NCBI GenBank assembly: GCA_904066235.2
Contig: CAJFCV020000001.1
Location: forward strand, 8,060,001-8,124,000
Length of the DNA: 64,000 bases
Direction: 5' to 3'
Origin: Bursaphelenchus xylophilus
Lineage: Eukaryota; Nematoda; Chromadorea; Rhabditida; Aphelenchoididae
A program made the position numbers and the translations under genes. The notes under the pieces are model-generated. The model was not told the DNA's origin, made no database searches, and was given only the letters and a program-made list of their open reading frames with translations. Shown one piece after another: positions 27,154 through 37,901 of the stretch (position 1 is the first letter of the stretch; each line of letters starts with the position of its first letter).

Positions 27154-27444
27154 CAGTGTGTGACCATCATTCCCTCTTGATATTTTAGGTTTGTCCCACC
27201 ACGACCAATCCTTTTTGTGCCAAAAAGTTTTGGCGTCGTGCAAAAATCGGAAAATTCGTTTTTATATTTTCTGTAAAATATCGACCATTTCAAGCCGGAG
27301 CAAGAAGACGAAAGCTCGAAAGTCGGTGTTGAACCTTCAAGTAAGAAAGTAAGTCGTTATGTTTGCTTTTTGTTCGATGTTTAGCTTTTTTGTTCGAACC
27401 TGGTGGAAAGGTCTGTCTAGTGCAATATAAACTCTAGATATGGG

Positions 27445-27509
27445 TAGAGGTGGCAATCGGGCCGGGGCTTTTTCAAAGCTGGTCAGGCCCGGCCCGATTG
27501 CCACCTCTA
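27445..27509. mobile_element. 65-bp hAT-type micro-element
   Basis: A tiny hairpin with termini TAGAGGTGGCAATCGGGCC and the exact complement. It is flanked by an 8-bp direct repeat GATATGGG (27437-27444 and 27510-27517). TAGAGGTGG termini and the 8-bp duplication fit hAT. Confidence 0.85.
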
Positions 27510-28639
27510 GATATGGGTCAATGTATAATGAACTTTTGTAAATTTCCATCAGAAATCCCGGGCCCATTAATTATCTGAGGTTACATCTCTGACGCTGGAT
27601 GAAGCTGTAACTTTACTTTTTCGCAAAAAACAACCGTCACTGGCCGGGCCGCGGGCCTGGGGTTTTTTCCGGCCCGGCCCGTCTAAAATACAATGCCAAA
27701 CCGTTGGCATTCATTGTTTTCGCGCCGGGAAAATTACAGGGTCTTACAAAAAACGTGAAGGAAAGTGGAAGGCTATAACTTCCGGCGGAGGCGGCGCAGA
27801 GACTTCGTATTTGAAATATGTATTTTTAGAAGGCATAAGTTTTTGACTGTGAAATAACAAGCTTTTAGAGTGCAAGCTGAGGTCGCTACGACCTTCTGAA
27901 GTAGAGGCATCTCTACCCCGAAAACCAGGGGCCTGTCCCACTAAGAAAGCGTAGCGCGAATCACGAATTGGAAGCGCGAAAAATCATGCAAAAGCGAGAG
28001 AGTCGAGAGAAAAAGCGGGCTCTCTCGGAAATCCGCGCTACGGTTTTTTTGTGCTAAATACCGAAATGTGTTTACTTTTTTGGCTGTAACTCCTTTCAAT
28101 GACGTCCGATTTACATGATTTTAAAAATCATGAACAGAGGAGACCAACAGCTTCCAGAAAATGTAAATCTTGTTTGCTTTAACGCAGATTAAGGCTTCCC
28201 GCCTGGACGAATTACATTTTCCTCCTCAAGAATCACGATTACAAAATGTCGTATTTTCAAGTAAAACTTATCCTTAAACTACTCATCATAACCCCCAACG
28301 TTCATATTGTCATTTATCAGCCCAAACTGCCCCTCCCAAGCCCAAACTGCCCCTTCCAAGCCCAATTTTGACCTCCTCTTGCCATAATTTGTTTGGATCG
28401 CAAAAAAATTTAAGTTTGATTTTTTTTTTAAAACAGAGTTTTTTACAAACTGAAGCTTCCCTCCAAGCACGCCACGAAAAACGTAAGGCAAAATTGGAAA
28501 TAGAGATTTCGAGCTGCGCCCAATATTTTTAATCTTTTTTGAGCGCATGAATATTGTGGTAGATATTATTGTAACTCTGAGAGTTGGAATAATTTAGAGA
28601 TGAATAGTATGTCAAAAATTACGTTTTTGTCAGTTTCAA

Positions 28640-29600
28640 GTGTTGAATATAATGGATGAGTTCATGGAGGCCAGCCCATTGCGCTCTGACACAAAAATGA
28701 TTCTCCAGCTATTGATGTGTCTATAGAAAAGGTAAGATTTCTCTTTTTGCATCCGGTTTAGGAACAACGTAGCCAATTCATTTGTGTGAAACATCCTAGC
28801 GGATGTTTTAAAGAAGAAATTAGGAAATTTCGTAGTTGAAAAAGGTCACTTCCTAGTTCATTAATGCATCATTTTGCAGTAGCTGATGGCGTCTCCAGAA
28901 AATGTAAGTTTTCTCTTTTTTCATCCGGTTTAGGGACAAAGGAGTTGATCTGCTTTGTGCGAAACATCCCAGCGGACGTTGTAAAGAAGAAATCTGGAAA
29001 TTTGACAATAGCAAAAGGGCACTTGTCAATAGATTATATACATCATTTTGCATCAGCTGATAGTGTCCCAGAAAATGTAAGATTTCTCTTTTTGCATCCA
29101 GATTAGGATCAAATTAGCCAATCCTTTTGTGTAAAACATCCTTGCACGTTATAAAGAAGAAATCTCGAAATTTGACAATGGAAAAAGGGCACTTGTCAAT
29201 GGGTAATTGCATCATTTTGCAGGACTGATGGAGAAATGCGAGAAAGGGCTGGAGAAGGCGTGAGGAAAGCTGGATCAAAGGAAGCAGACGATTCAGAACA
29301 TTTCAAGGTAAGTTTATGACGTTGCCTTTTTGATTTTTTTGTTTTTCTAGGCCATTGAGCTAACAATTTTCTCTGGTGTTACCTAAAATAATATAATTGA
29401 TATTTCAGCCGGTCCATGCTGAAGTAGAATGTGAAGGCCAGCATAACGTACCAAAGGGTGTGGAGATGGAATTCCGAGTTCAGATTGCATCCGGCAAATT
29501 CGATGGATTGTCGAAAACTTATGTAATTTTAATTATTCTTGTTGGTTTGATATTTAGGTGGAAATAAAGAAGATTTGATGAATTTCAATTTAGTAGGGGT
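28640..29600 (+). pseudogene. Degenerate spliced coding remnant inside element B
   Basis: About three tandem units of roughly 160 bp (from 28713) each end with a consensus donor after a CCAGAAAAT or similar segment, followed by a short CTCTTTTT-CATCC-GGTTTAG intron. The middle unit is open and reads TKELICFVRNIPADVVKKKS then GNLTIAKGHLSIDY. Flanking units have stops or frameshifts. Downstream, an exon ending DDSEHFK joins across a clean GTAAGT...TTTCAG intron (29307-29408) to PVHAEVECEGQHNVPKGVEM. I do not recognise the family. It may be the element's own decayed gene or a captured host fragment. Confidence 0.45.
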
Positions 29601-30033
29601 GTTTTGTAGCAATATAAAAGCCCTGCTAGTCTTGTTTACCCCCGGAAAGCTCGAATTCGGTCAGATTCGTCGATTCTGATCCAATTTTGCCTAGTACAAT
29701 ATAATTTCTTTTCTCTTCTTCGATCAATCTGAGAAGTTCGGGTTGCATCTCCTTAAAGCCTTTCGATGCTTTCTCGTTGGTTTCACACGTAAATTGTTGT
29801 TTTGTTGGAACTTTGGGATCATTTTTATTATTTATTTGTAAAGGTTTCAGCGTATGAAATGTCGAAAACATTTTCCCGCGAATTTCTCTATTTCCACTTT
29901 TTTCGTGGCGTGCTCCAAGGGGCCCGGACATTGTTGCAACGACCATCACCAAATTTCTTGAAACTTGGCCAGTAGAAGGGCCTGAGCATGTTGATGAAAA
30001 GCGAAGAAGGGTTTCGCGAAATTTCAATCAGTC

Positions 30034-32602
30034 CGGGATTACTGTAACAATTTGGGTTTTGTAAAGCAGCCGCTGTCGTGGGCCGGGCGACAGCCCTACG
30101 GGGCTGAAACTTCCTGTCTGTATGTTTTCGAGCATGGCCAACATTTTTCTAATTGAAACTTTTTTTGTATCTTTTCGTCTTTCGGTAGTACCGTAATCGT
30201 CATGATACCATATCGATTACTGTAAAAAATTGGAGCGAGTGTAACAAATTTTTAAACTTGATTATAAAAGTTGGACACCCTTCCCGTAAAATAAGACAAT
30301 AAAATCAAAAATAAAAATATAAGTTTTTGAGATATAAGCGTTCAAAGTTGCTATGTTCGGTTACTGTAGGACCAAAATAGAGACGATCAATTTTTAAACT
30401 TTTCCATTAATCGCTACGGTTCACATATTAATAGAATGACATAAGAGGAATGTTTTCAGGTTGAAAAATTAATAATTGAGCTTTTATTTTAGGGTTTATA
30501 CAAAGGTTACTGTAATTTCCAACTTTTATTAAGTTCGCTAACAATTTTATTGGAATGACGAATTTAGACAAGCTATCCGGGTCAGAAACGCGCATACATC
30601 ATGGAAGACAGAAATCAGAATCGTAATACTACCTATTCCTGAAATAGTGGGAGATTACGGTAGCCGTACCCACTTTTTTCGCCGCTTGGCCGCGGCATTC
30701 TTTGGGACAGTTAGTGTAACAACTTTTGAGGCGTGAAATTCATTCATGATGGATAGAAGAGTATTTCAGCAAAAAATCGAGAAAATAAAAATATAAGTTT
30801 TTGAGAAAATCCTGGATTACGGTCATTTTAGGGGGTTTTTGAGCCGTCTGGCCGCGGCATTCTTTGGAGCTGCTAGTGTAACAACTTTTGAAGCCTGGAA
30901 TTCATTCAGGATGGATAGAAGAGTATTTCAGCAAAAAATCGAGAAAATAAAAATATAAGTTTTTGAGAAAATCCTGGATTACGGTCATTTTAGGGGTTTT
31001 TGAGCCGTCTGGCCGCGGCATTCTTTGGAGCTGCTAGTGTAACAACTTTTGAAGCCTGAAATTCATTCAGGATGGATAGAACAGTATTTCAGCAAAAAAT
31101 CGCGAAAATAAAAATATAAGTTTTTGAGAAAATCCTGGATTACGGTCATTTTAGGGGGTTTTTGAGCCGTCTGGCCGCGGCATTCTTTGGAGCTGCTAGT
31201 GTAACAACTTTTGAAGCCTGAAATTCATTCAGGATGGATAGAACAGTATTTCAGCAAAAAATCGCGAAAATAAAAATATAAGTTTTTGAGAAAATCCTGG
31301 ATTACGGTCATTTTAGGGGGTTTTTGAGCCGTCTGGCCGCGGCATTCTTTGGAGCTGCTAGTGTAACGACTTTTGAGTATTGAAATTTACTCAGCATGAC
31401 AAGGGAAGTATTTCAGCAAAAAATCGAGAAAATAAAAGTATAAGTTTTTGAGAAAATCCCGGATTACGGTAGTTCCGGACAGAAAATCCCCTATAATGAC
31501 CGTAATTTCGGATTTTCTCAAAAACTTATACTTTTATTTTCCCTATTTTTTCTTAAAGACTCTCCTATATATTCTGAACAAATTTCCAGTCTCAAATCTG
31601 GTTACACTAGTAGCTCCAAAGAATGCCGCGGCCAAAAACACCCTAAAATGACCGTAATCCAGGATTTTCTCAAAAACTTATATTTTTATTTTCGCGATTT
31701 TTTGCTGAAATACTCTTCTATCCATCCTGAATGAATTTCAGGCTTCAAAAGTTGTTACACTAGCAGCTCCAAAGAATGCCGCGGCCAGACGGCTCAAAAA
31801 CCCCCTAAAATGACCGTAATCCAGGATTTTCTCAAAAACTTATATTTTTATTTTCTCGATTTTTTGCTGAAATACTCTTCTATCCATCATGAATGAATTT
31901 CACGCCTCAAAAGTTGTTACACTAACTGTCCCAAAGAATGCCGCGGCCAAGCGGCGAAAAAAGTGGGTACGGCTACCGTAATCTCCCACTATTTCAGGAA
32001 TGGGTAGTATTTCGATTCTGATTTCTGTCTTCCATGATGTATGCGCGTTTCTGACCCGGATAGCTTGTCTAAATTCGTCATTCCAATAAAATTGTTAGCG
32101 AACTTAATAAAAGTTGGAAATTACAGTAACCTTTGTATAAACCCTAAAATAAAAGCTCAATTATTAATTTTTCAACCTGAAAACATTCCTCTTATGTCAT
32201 TCTATTAATATGTGAACCGTAGCGATTAATGGAAAAGTTTAAAAATTGATCGTCTCTATTTTGGTCCTACAGTAACCGAACATAGCAACTTTGAACGCTT
32301 ATATCTCAAAAACTTATATTTTTATTTTTGATTTTATTGTCTTATTTTACGGGAAGGGTGTCCAACTTTTATAATCAAGTTTAAAAATTTGTTACACTCG
32401 CTCCAATTTTTTACAGTAATCGATATGGTATCATGACGATTACGGTACTACCGAAAGACGAAAAGATACAAAAAAAGTTTCAATTAGAAAAATGTTGGCC
32501 ATGCTCGAAAACATACAGACAGGAAGTTTCAGCCCCGTAGGGCTGTCGCCCGGCCCACGACAGCGGCTGCTTTACAAAACCCAAATTGTTACAGTAATCC
32601 CG
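30034..32602. repeat. 2.6-kb near-perfect palindrome with iterated core
   Basis: It starts CGGGATTACTGTAAC at 30034 and ends with the complement GTTACAGTAATCCCG. The arms (including the CGGCTGCTTTACAAAACC block at both ends) are almost identical for over 600 bp. The centre holds about five head-to-tail copies of a 162-bp unit, then inverted copies. I could not define a target duplication: left flank AATCAGTC, right flank AAATAATG. Flanking sequences on both sides are themselves related in inverted orientation (the GPDIVATTITKFL / GPDIVAVTITEFL frames). Confidence 0.85.
30678..31488. repeat. Tandem array of a 162-bp unit
   Basis: The landmark GCCGTCTGGCCGCGGCATTC recurs at about 30843, 31004, 31166 and 31328, with a diverged first copy near 30678. 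Each unit also contains a CAGCAAAAAATCG segment and ACGGTCATTTTAGGGG. Spacing is 161-162 bp. Inverted copies of the same unit follow from 31490 to about 31980. Confidence 0.85.
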
Positions 32603-32739
32603 AAATAATGCAAATTTTGGGAAAACGTTTGACGCTTTTGATATATGCCCTGTGGGTGTTCTATGAGCCAAATTTGAAGAAATTCGGTGATGGTCACCGC
32701 AACAATGTCCGGGCCATGCTTCACTTTGTAAAAAAGTCC

Positions 32740-33150
32740 GTTTTAAAAATACTCTATTCGTCATTCAGAGGGACTGGGTCGGTTTTATCAGCCCAAATAA
32801 GCCCTGCCAAGCCCAATTTGGATCTCCCCTTGTCATAATTTCTTTGAATCACAAAAAAATTTACATTTAAAATTTTTTTTTAAAAAAATTATTCCATTCA
32901 TCTCGGACTGGGGCGGTTTTATCAGCCCAAATTAGCCCTGCCAAGCCCAATTTTGACCTCCTCTTCAACGAACGTTTTCAAATAACAACGAAAGCGCGAT
33001 TAATTATTCAATGGGACGTTCCAGGAGTGTCTCCGTGTGCAATCAAACAAATTATGGCAAGGGGCGATCAAAATTGGGCTTGGAAGGGCTAATTTGGGCT
33101 GATAAAACCGACCCAGTCCCTCTGAATGACGAATAGAGTATTTTTAAAAA
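32740..33150. repeat. Smaller palindrome with GGTTTTATCAGCCCAAAT motif
   Basis: The segment ACTCTATTCGTCATTCAGAG followed by GGACTGGGTCGGTTTTATC at about 32750 returns as its complement at about 33140. A third copy of the CGGTTTTATCAGCCC motif lies near 32915. The motif also occurs in the arms of element B. It is probably another fold-back insertion, but I could not set exact ends. Confidence 0.6.
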
Positions 33151-33520
33151 AAAAATCAAACTTAAATTTTTTTGCGATCCAAACAAATTATGGCAAGAGG
33201 AGGTCAAAATTGGGCTTGGAAGGGGCAGTTTGGGCTTGGGAGGGGCAGTTTGGGCTGATAAATGACAATATGAACGTTGGGGGTTATGATGAGTAGTTTA
33301 AGGATAAGTTTTACTTGAAAATACGACATTTTGTAATCGTGATTCTTGAGGAGGAAAATGTAATTCGTCCAGGCGGGAAGCCTTAATCTGCGTTAAAGCA
33401 AACAAGATTTACATTTTCTGGAAGCTGTTGGTCTCCTCTGTTCATGATTTTTAAAATCATGTAAATCGGACGTCATTGAAAGGAGTTACAGCCAAAAAAG
33501 TAAACACATTTCGGTATTTA

Positions 33521-33969
33521 CAGGGGAAGTACTCCAAGTGCGACGCTCAGATTTGGATGAAACATGGCACAAAATTAGAATAATTTTCTCTAAGATATAT
33601 GCGAGAATCCTAGCTCGCGCTTTGCAGAAACAACCGAGATTTTAAGATCGAAAGTTGGCGAAAATTTAGGACTTTTTGCCGAATTTAGGCACGAAAAGTT
33701 TCATGCCTATTTCAACCGTAAAGGATAATGTTTCTACAAACAATCAAATTTTTCCGCTCAAAACTGCCAAAGTTATGACCAAAAAGCGCTTTTCTCTCTG
33801 ACCGCTCTCCACGTTTAGCGTGCTCTCTCGGCGGCAAAAATCGTTCGATATCTCGGCGGCGCCCGCAAAGCGCGAGCTTAAACTTTCAGCAATTGATATT
33901 TAGTCCATATGCGACGTGTGTGCAAAATTTTAAGAAAATCTGAGCGTCGCACTTGGAGTACTTCCCCTG
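33521..33969. mobile_element. Element C: 449-bp MITE with TTA duplication
   Basis: Termini CAGGGGAAGTACTCCAAG and the complement, flanked by TTA (33518-33520 and 33970-33972). The opposite arm of element B (around 28050) carries the uninterrupted sequence GTGCTAAATACCG, proving insertion with a 3-bp duplication. The internal sequence near the ends (ATCTGAGCGTCGCAC) recurs at about 39040 and 51140, so fragments of this family are scattered. TWA duplication fits PIF/Harbinger. Confidence 0.88.
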
Positions 33970-34989
33970 TTAGCACAAAAAAACCGTAGCGCGGATTTCC
34001 GAGAGAGCCCGCTTTTTCTCTCGACTCTCTCGCTTTTGCATGATTTTTCGCGCTTCCAATTCGTGATTCGCGCTACGCTTTCTTAGTGGGACGGGCCCCA
34101 GGTTTTTTCAGTTGAAAATGATCGAGAAATTTCGAACTTTTTCGGTTGAAAATCACCAGGAAATGTCAGATTTTTTGGGGGGTTTCGATATGGGTGATGT
34201 TGAAAAATATGAGGAAACTGCCAACACTTGCAAATTATCACGTTTTCTTAAAGACTATATCAAGAAACCCCAAAAAAATCCGACATTTCCTGGTGATTTT
34301 CAACCGAAAAGGTCCATAATTTCTCGATCATTTTCAACCGAAAAAACCCTGGTTTTCGGGGTAGAGATGCCTCTACTTCAGAAGGTCGTAGCGACCTCAG
34401 CTTGCACTCTAAAAGCTTGTTATTTCACAGTCAAAAACGTATGCCTTCTAAAAATACATATTTCAAATACGAAGTCTCTGCGCCGCCTCCGCCGGAAGTT
34501 ATAGCATTCCACTTTCCTTCACGTTTTTTGTAAGACCCTGTAATTGATGTTGTTATAGTTGCTGTTTCTCAAGTTCTAAAACGTTTACAAGTCTATAGTT
34601 CCATTATAGAACCACAAAACTATCACATTGATCCTTTACTAGCTAGATCAACGCCTTTTTTGCCTCAGTTTAGATCCCGAGCCTGGGCGCAGTTCGCAGA
34701 ACCCTCTATAGACGGGCCTGCACGGGCCGGGCCAGGCCCGTCACGGGCCGGGCCGCGGGCCGAAAATCGGAAAAATAGGGTCCGCTGACCACCCCTGTCC
34801 GCTTTGGCGTAGTAAACTTGGGATCAAATCGAATTTGTGGTGCGTGTGTATTGGGGTCTGTCTCTGTCTGTATGTGCACCACGTTGAATATCTCTGGGAT
34901 TTTTGAATTTTTTCTTCTATATCACGTTGAATATAATATACTGCCCTTTCCAGGTATTAGTTGTAAAACACGCTTGTATGAGTCGGTTG

Positions 34990-35101
34990 AGAAATCAGGC
35001 TTCATGGAAATTGGACATATTTTTTTCACTGCAAAAAACAATTAACTAGTGACATTTCGTACGATTGCAGTGAAAAAAGTCTGTCCAATTTCCATGAAGG
35101 C
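34990..35101. mobile_element. Short MITE related to 26962-27153
   Basis: Inverted ends GGCTTCATGGAAATTGGACA and the complement enclose a TTTCACTGCA / TGCAGTGAAA inner pair. This is the same family as the element upstream of VPS28, with no clear target duplication. Confidence 0.65.
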
Positions 35102-35578
35102 TGTATTAGAATACACTGGCCCGCCTTCCATTCGGGCCGAATTGATCAGGCCGGCCTGGTGAAAGTTCGGCCCTGTTTGGTCCGTTAATACAAAAGATTG
35201 GATAAAAGTCTTTATACTTTCTATACTGGAAGTTTTTATGCTCTCCAGTTTTTTTACTCGTGTATGAGTGAAATTAAAACGTCTAGTGGGACGTCTGGAA
35301 TGGCGGTGAAGGTAGCTAAAACCTAGCCAAAAGTTGGATTGTGTCGGATTTTTTATGGCTATTTAAAAATATGGACGTTATAAGGCCACATGTTTAATCA
35401 AAAACTGCTTAAACACTTTCATTTACATCGAGTCATCAAATTACAGTGAATTCTTTAAGTTTGTCACAAAAAATTCAATGATTTCGAGTCGCTTCTAATA
35501 AGCAGATACAGATTACATACAGTCATCTAACGGAGAACGTCAAAGAAAGGAACACTTTCATATTTTGTTTTGTCCATA

Positions 35579-36092
35579 TTAAAATGAATTTCTACATAAT
35601 CCAAGAGCTTTTTCCATCGCCTTCTCTAGGAGCTGCTTCTTTTTCTTGTCTTTGATCTCATCACGGTACATCTGCAATTTGATATGGATAAGCGTTGTCC
35701 AGAATGGCTAATTTCACAGTTTCATACGAAATCCGCACTCGCCTTTTTCTTCCTTACCTTCTTTTGTGGATCGCTCAAACTTTCCCACTTGACAGCGATT
35801 ATCTTTGAGACTTCACCGAATGTGGCTTTGGGGTATTCTTTCCGAACGGAGGCTTGCTGCTCTTTAAAGAATAAGGCATATGCGGAGGAATTTCTGCAAT
35901 TGCTTTACAAATGAAAATTTTAAGGCTTCATTCGCTTTTGCCATGCCGAAAAAATATTTCAAAACTTGCTTACCTCTTGTTTATAGTATTGCAACTATGT
36001 GGAGTCAGCGTTGGTTGGATATTATCCAAGTCTGTGTACTCATATGGGTTTAGTAGACCATATATATGGAATTCTCGAGGATCCAGGGTCAT
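35579..36092 (-). CDS. Small TOX-type HMG-box protein
   Basis: Three exons (36092-35974, 35893-35758, 35671-35579; phases 2 and 0) encode 115 aa. The middle exon carries an HMG box of the TOX type: NSSAYALFFKEQQASVRKEY then PKATFGEVSKIIAVKWESL (TOX: SAYALFFRDTQ ... NATFGEVSKIV). The third exon completes helix 3 and a Lys-rich tail. The first 39 residues are acidic/polar and unrecognised. A DNA-binding nuclear protein is expected. It is much shorter than vertebrate TOX (over 500 aa); additional upstream exons are possible, although an in-frame stop lies just before this ATG. It is divergent from the PTPS gene with 287 bp between starts. Confidence 0.8.
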
Positions 36093-36379
36093 CTCATAAC
36101 CTTCCACCATTTAAGAATGAGCGTTTCTCTTATGACTTTAATACGCTTGATGTGGACATATGTTGTCTCTTTGTTTCCGCTTTTAATTATAGGTAGTTTT
36201 CGTGGTTGACAGCCATTTATTGCGCAATGCGGCCGATTGACCATAAAGGAATATTGTTATGCTTGTACTTATGCTTGCCTAATTACAAGGCACAGGAGAT
36301 TAATTAACGGGATAATTTATTTTCACTGTTTCTTTGTGAACGTCTTTTAAACGTTAATGCGTTTCCTCCAGATCCGATT

Positions 36380-37530
36380 ATGGTCAACAGAATCACCTCG
36401 ACGGACCAGATTCCGGCATTTGTCGACAGAAATATATGGAAAGATTCGGTCATAATCCACAGACAGGGAGATGATATTATCTGGATAAGAAATAGTAAGG
36501 AAATGGACAATTTCCCATTGCAAAAATTGCTGAAATTGTAAAACTTCTGAAATTACAGATCTCCTCAAAAAGACGACGCCATCCCCTTCCATTTCGAGTG
36601 AGGACTCCGGTGAATCCAGCGGGAGCGAAGGAAGAAAGTTGAGGCCAAAGAAAGTAATGAATTACTTCCCGCCACAGAGATCACTGAAGACTGATATTGG
36701 GGATCAAAAGAAAAAGGAGACTACTAAAGAGAGTAGCGAAGTTTCTTCAAATGCTTCGAAGCAGGAAGTCGGATCAAAAAAACGTTTTAATGGTAAAAGC
36801 GCTTCAGAAACAGGGAAATCGGTGTTGGACTCTTCTCAAAAGTCAAAGAAACCGAAGCTCTTGTCCGCTGAGGAAATTGCAAGGTCCTGTCGACCCAAAT
36901 CGAGCCAGGATGCAAGCAACAGCCCTCTTCGTGAAGAACAGATTCGATTGGAGTTCCATATTGCAGATTGGAACCTAATTCGAGATCAAAGAGATCTGAA
37001 TTCCCAGTCTACTCTGAACAGACCAAAAGTATTACCGATAGTCCTGCCCCCGGAGCGAATGAAACCCATCATTGCTGAACTTGTGCGGGAAGAGTCGTTT
37101 AGTGCTAGCCATCGCCTGCACAATCCGAACATGAGCACTGTTCAAAATAAGAAGATCTTCGACAAGTGTAATGGCAACAATGGGCATGGACACAACTACC
37201 GAGTTAAGGTATTCCTGAAGGGCCCTATCAACAATCATACGGGCATGGTATACAACATGAAGGATCTGAAAGAAGAGATGAAAATTGTGATTGACACACT
37301 GGACCACAAAAACATTGATCATGACGTCGTGTTCTTTAAGTAAGCAAAAGGTTTCTAAAACGCACAGTTCTAAAATGCATTTCAGAACGCGTGTATCGAC
37401 GAGCGAAAATCTGGCCGTGTATTTTGTTACTTTTATGAAGAAAGTGATGGCCGCCCCTCAGCTTCTGTACAAAATCGAATTATGGGAAACGGACAAGAAT
37501 AGCGTGGTCCTCTTTGCATCTGATGTTTAA
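36380..37530 (+). CDS. PTS: 6-pyruvoyltetrahydropterin synthase with long N-terminal extension
   Basis: Second enzyme of tetrahydrobiopterin synthesis. Three exons: 36380-36494, 36559-37339 and 37386-37530; phases close to 346 aa. The PTPS domain occupies about residues 210-346: zinc ligands in SASHRLH and NGHGHNY, a Cys in DKCNGNNG, LDHKNIDHD, and TSENLAVY with the pterin-binding region. The preceding 200 residues are unlike normal PTPS (about 140-150 aa in all): rich in Ser, Lys and Glu, with KVMNYFPPQRS and several basic clusters that suggest nuclear localisation. The extension and the domain share exon 2 without an intron, so they are fused in the genome. The function of the extension is unknown. 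Confidence 0.88.
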
Positions 37531-37901
37531 GTTACTTTCCAATATTTATTCTCAGTGATCTACCGATCTCCTCTTTAATAATGTTAAGTTAGTTTCTTAT
37601 ATCGTAAAGATGTATTATCGAGGTCCTTCTTATTTTGAAATACGTGTATTTTTCGGCGCTACGACATTTCGGGTCAGGGACAACTCGGGTTGCGACAACT
37701 CGGGTCAACGACACTTCGGGTCAACGACACCTCGGGTCAACGACATTTCGGGTCAACGATACCGTTTAATATTTTCGCTTCGGGACTGGGAAAAAAGAAT
37801 TTTTGGAGAGTTTGAACAAATTTTTAAATTGTTTTCGCTTCGGGACTGGGGAAAAAGAATAGAGAATTGAGATTTATTTTTTTAATTTTTTTAGGAAAAT
37901 A

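Larger units (their letters stand above)
27929..34098. mobile_element. Element B: 6.2-kb fold-back element, CAG duplication
   Basis: Termini GGGCCTGTCCCACTAAG and CTTAGTGGGACGGGCCC are flanked by CAG (27926-27928 and 34099-34101). Inverted arms of several hundred bp (27929 to about 28440, and about 33140 to 34098) are nearly identical apart from element C in the right arm. The 4.7-kb centre holds exon-like degenerate coding sequence, a further large palindrome (30034-32602) and a smaller one (about 32740-33150). GGG termini with a 3-bp CWG duplication suggest PIF/Harbinger type, but no transposase was found. Confidence 0.8.
27737..34540. mobile_element. Element A: TA-flanked element inserted in the hAT copy
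   Basis: Termini CAGGGTCTTAC and GTAAGACCCTG, flanked by TA (27735-27736 and 34541-34542). Compared with the intact hAT the insertion duplicated exactly TA. Its own sequence (27737-27928 and 34099-34540, about 634 bp) matches the VPS28-intron element. The left arm is interrupted by element B. Confidence 0.88.
27642..34797. mobile_element. GGCCCG hAT copy split by a nested insertion
   Basis: The left part (27642-27736) and right part (34541-34797) are reverse-complement matches to the intact hAT at 15832-16367, including the right terminus CCACCCCTG. They are separated by element A. The left terminus itself is not recognisable, so this copy is truncated or diverged there and its 8-bp duplication cannot be confirmed. 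The intact copy reads AAAATTAATTG at the breakpoint, which supplies the empty site. Confidence 0.85.

Noticed and set aside
29626..30027. 133-aa minus-strand frame in element B
   Set aside because: It lies opposite the GPDIVA-type plus-strand remnant and in inverted-repeat sequence; no domain and no splice context.
30678..31488. Regular repeats that could suggest a CRISPR array
   Set aside because: Units are 162 bp and repeat along their full length without unique spacers; the genome is eukaryotic.
34985..35045. Short frame with MEIGHIFF near 34980
   Set aside because: It is part of a MITE related to 26962-27153.
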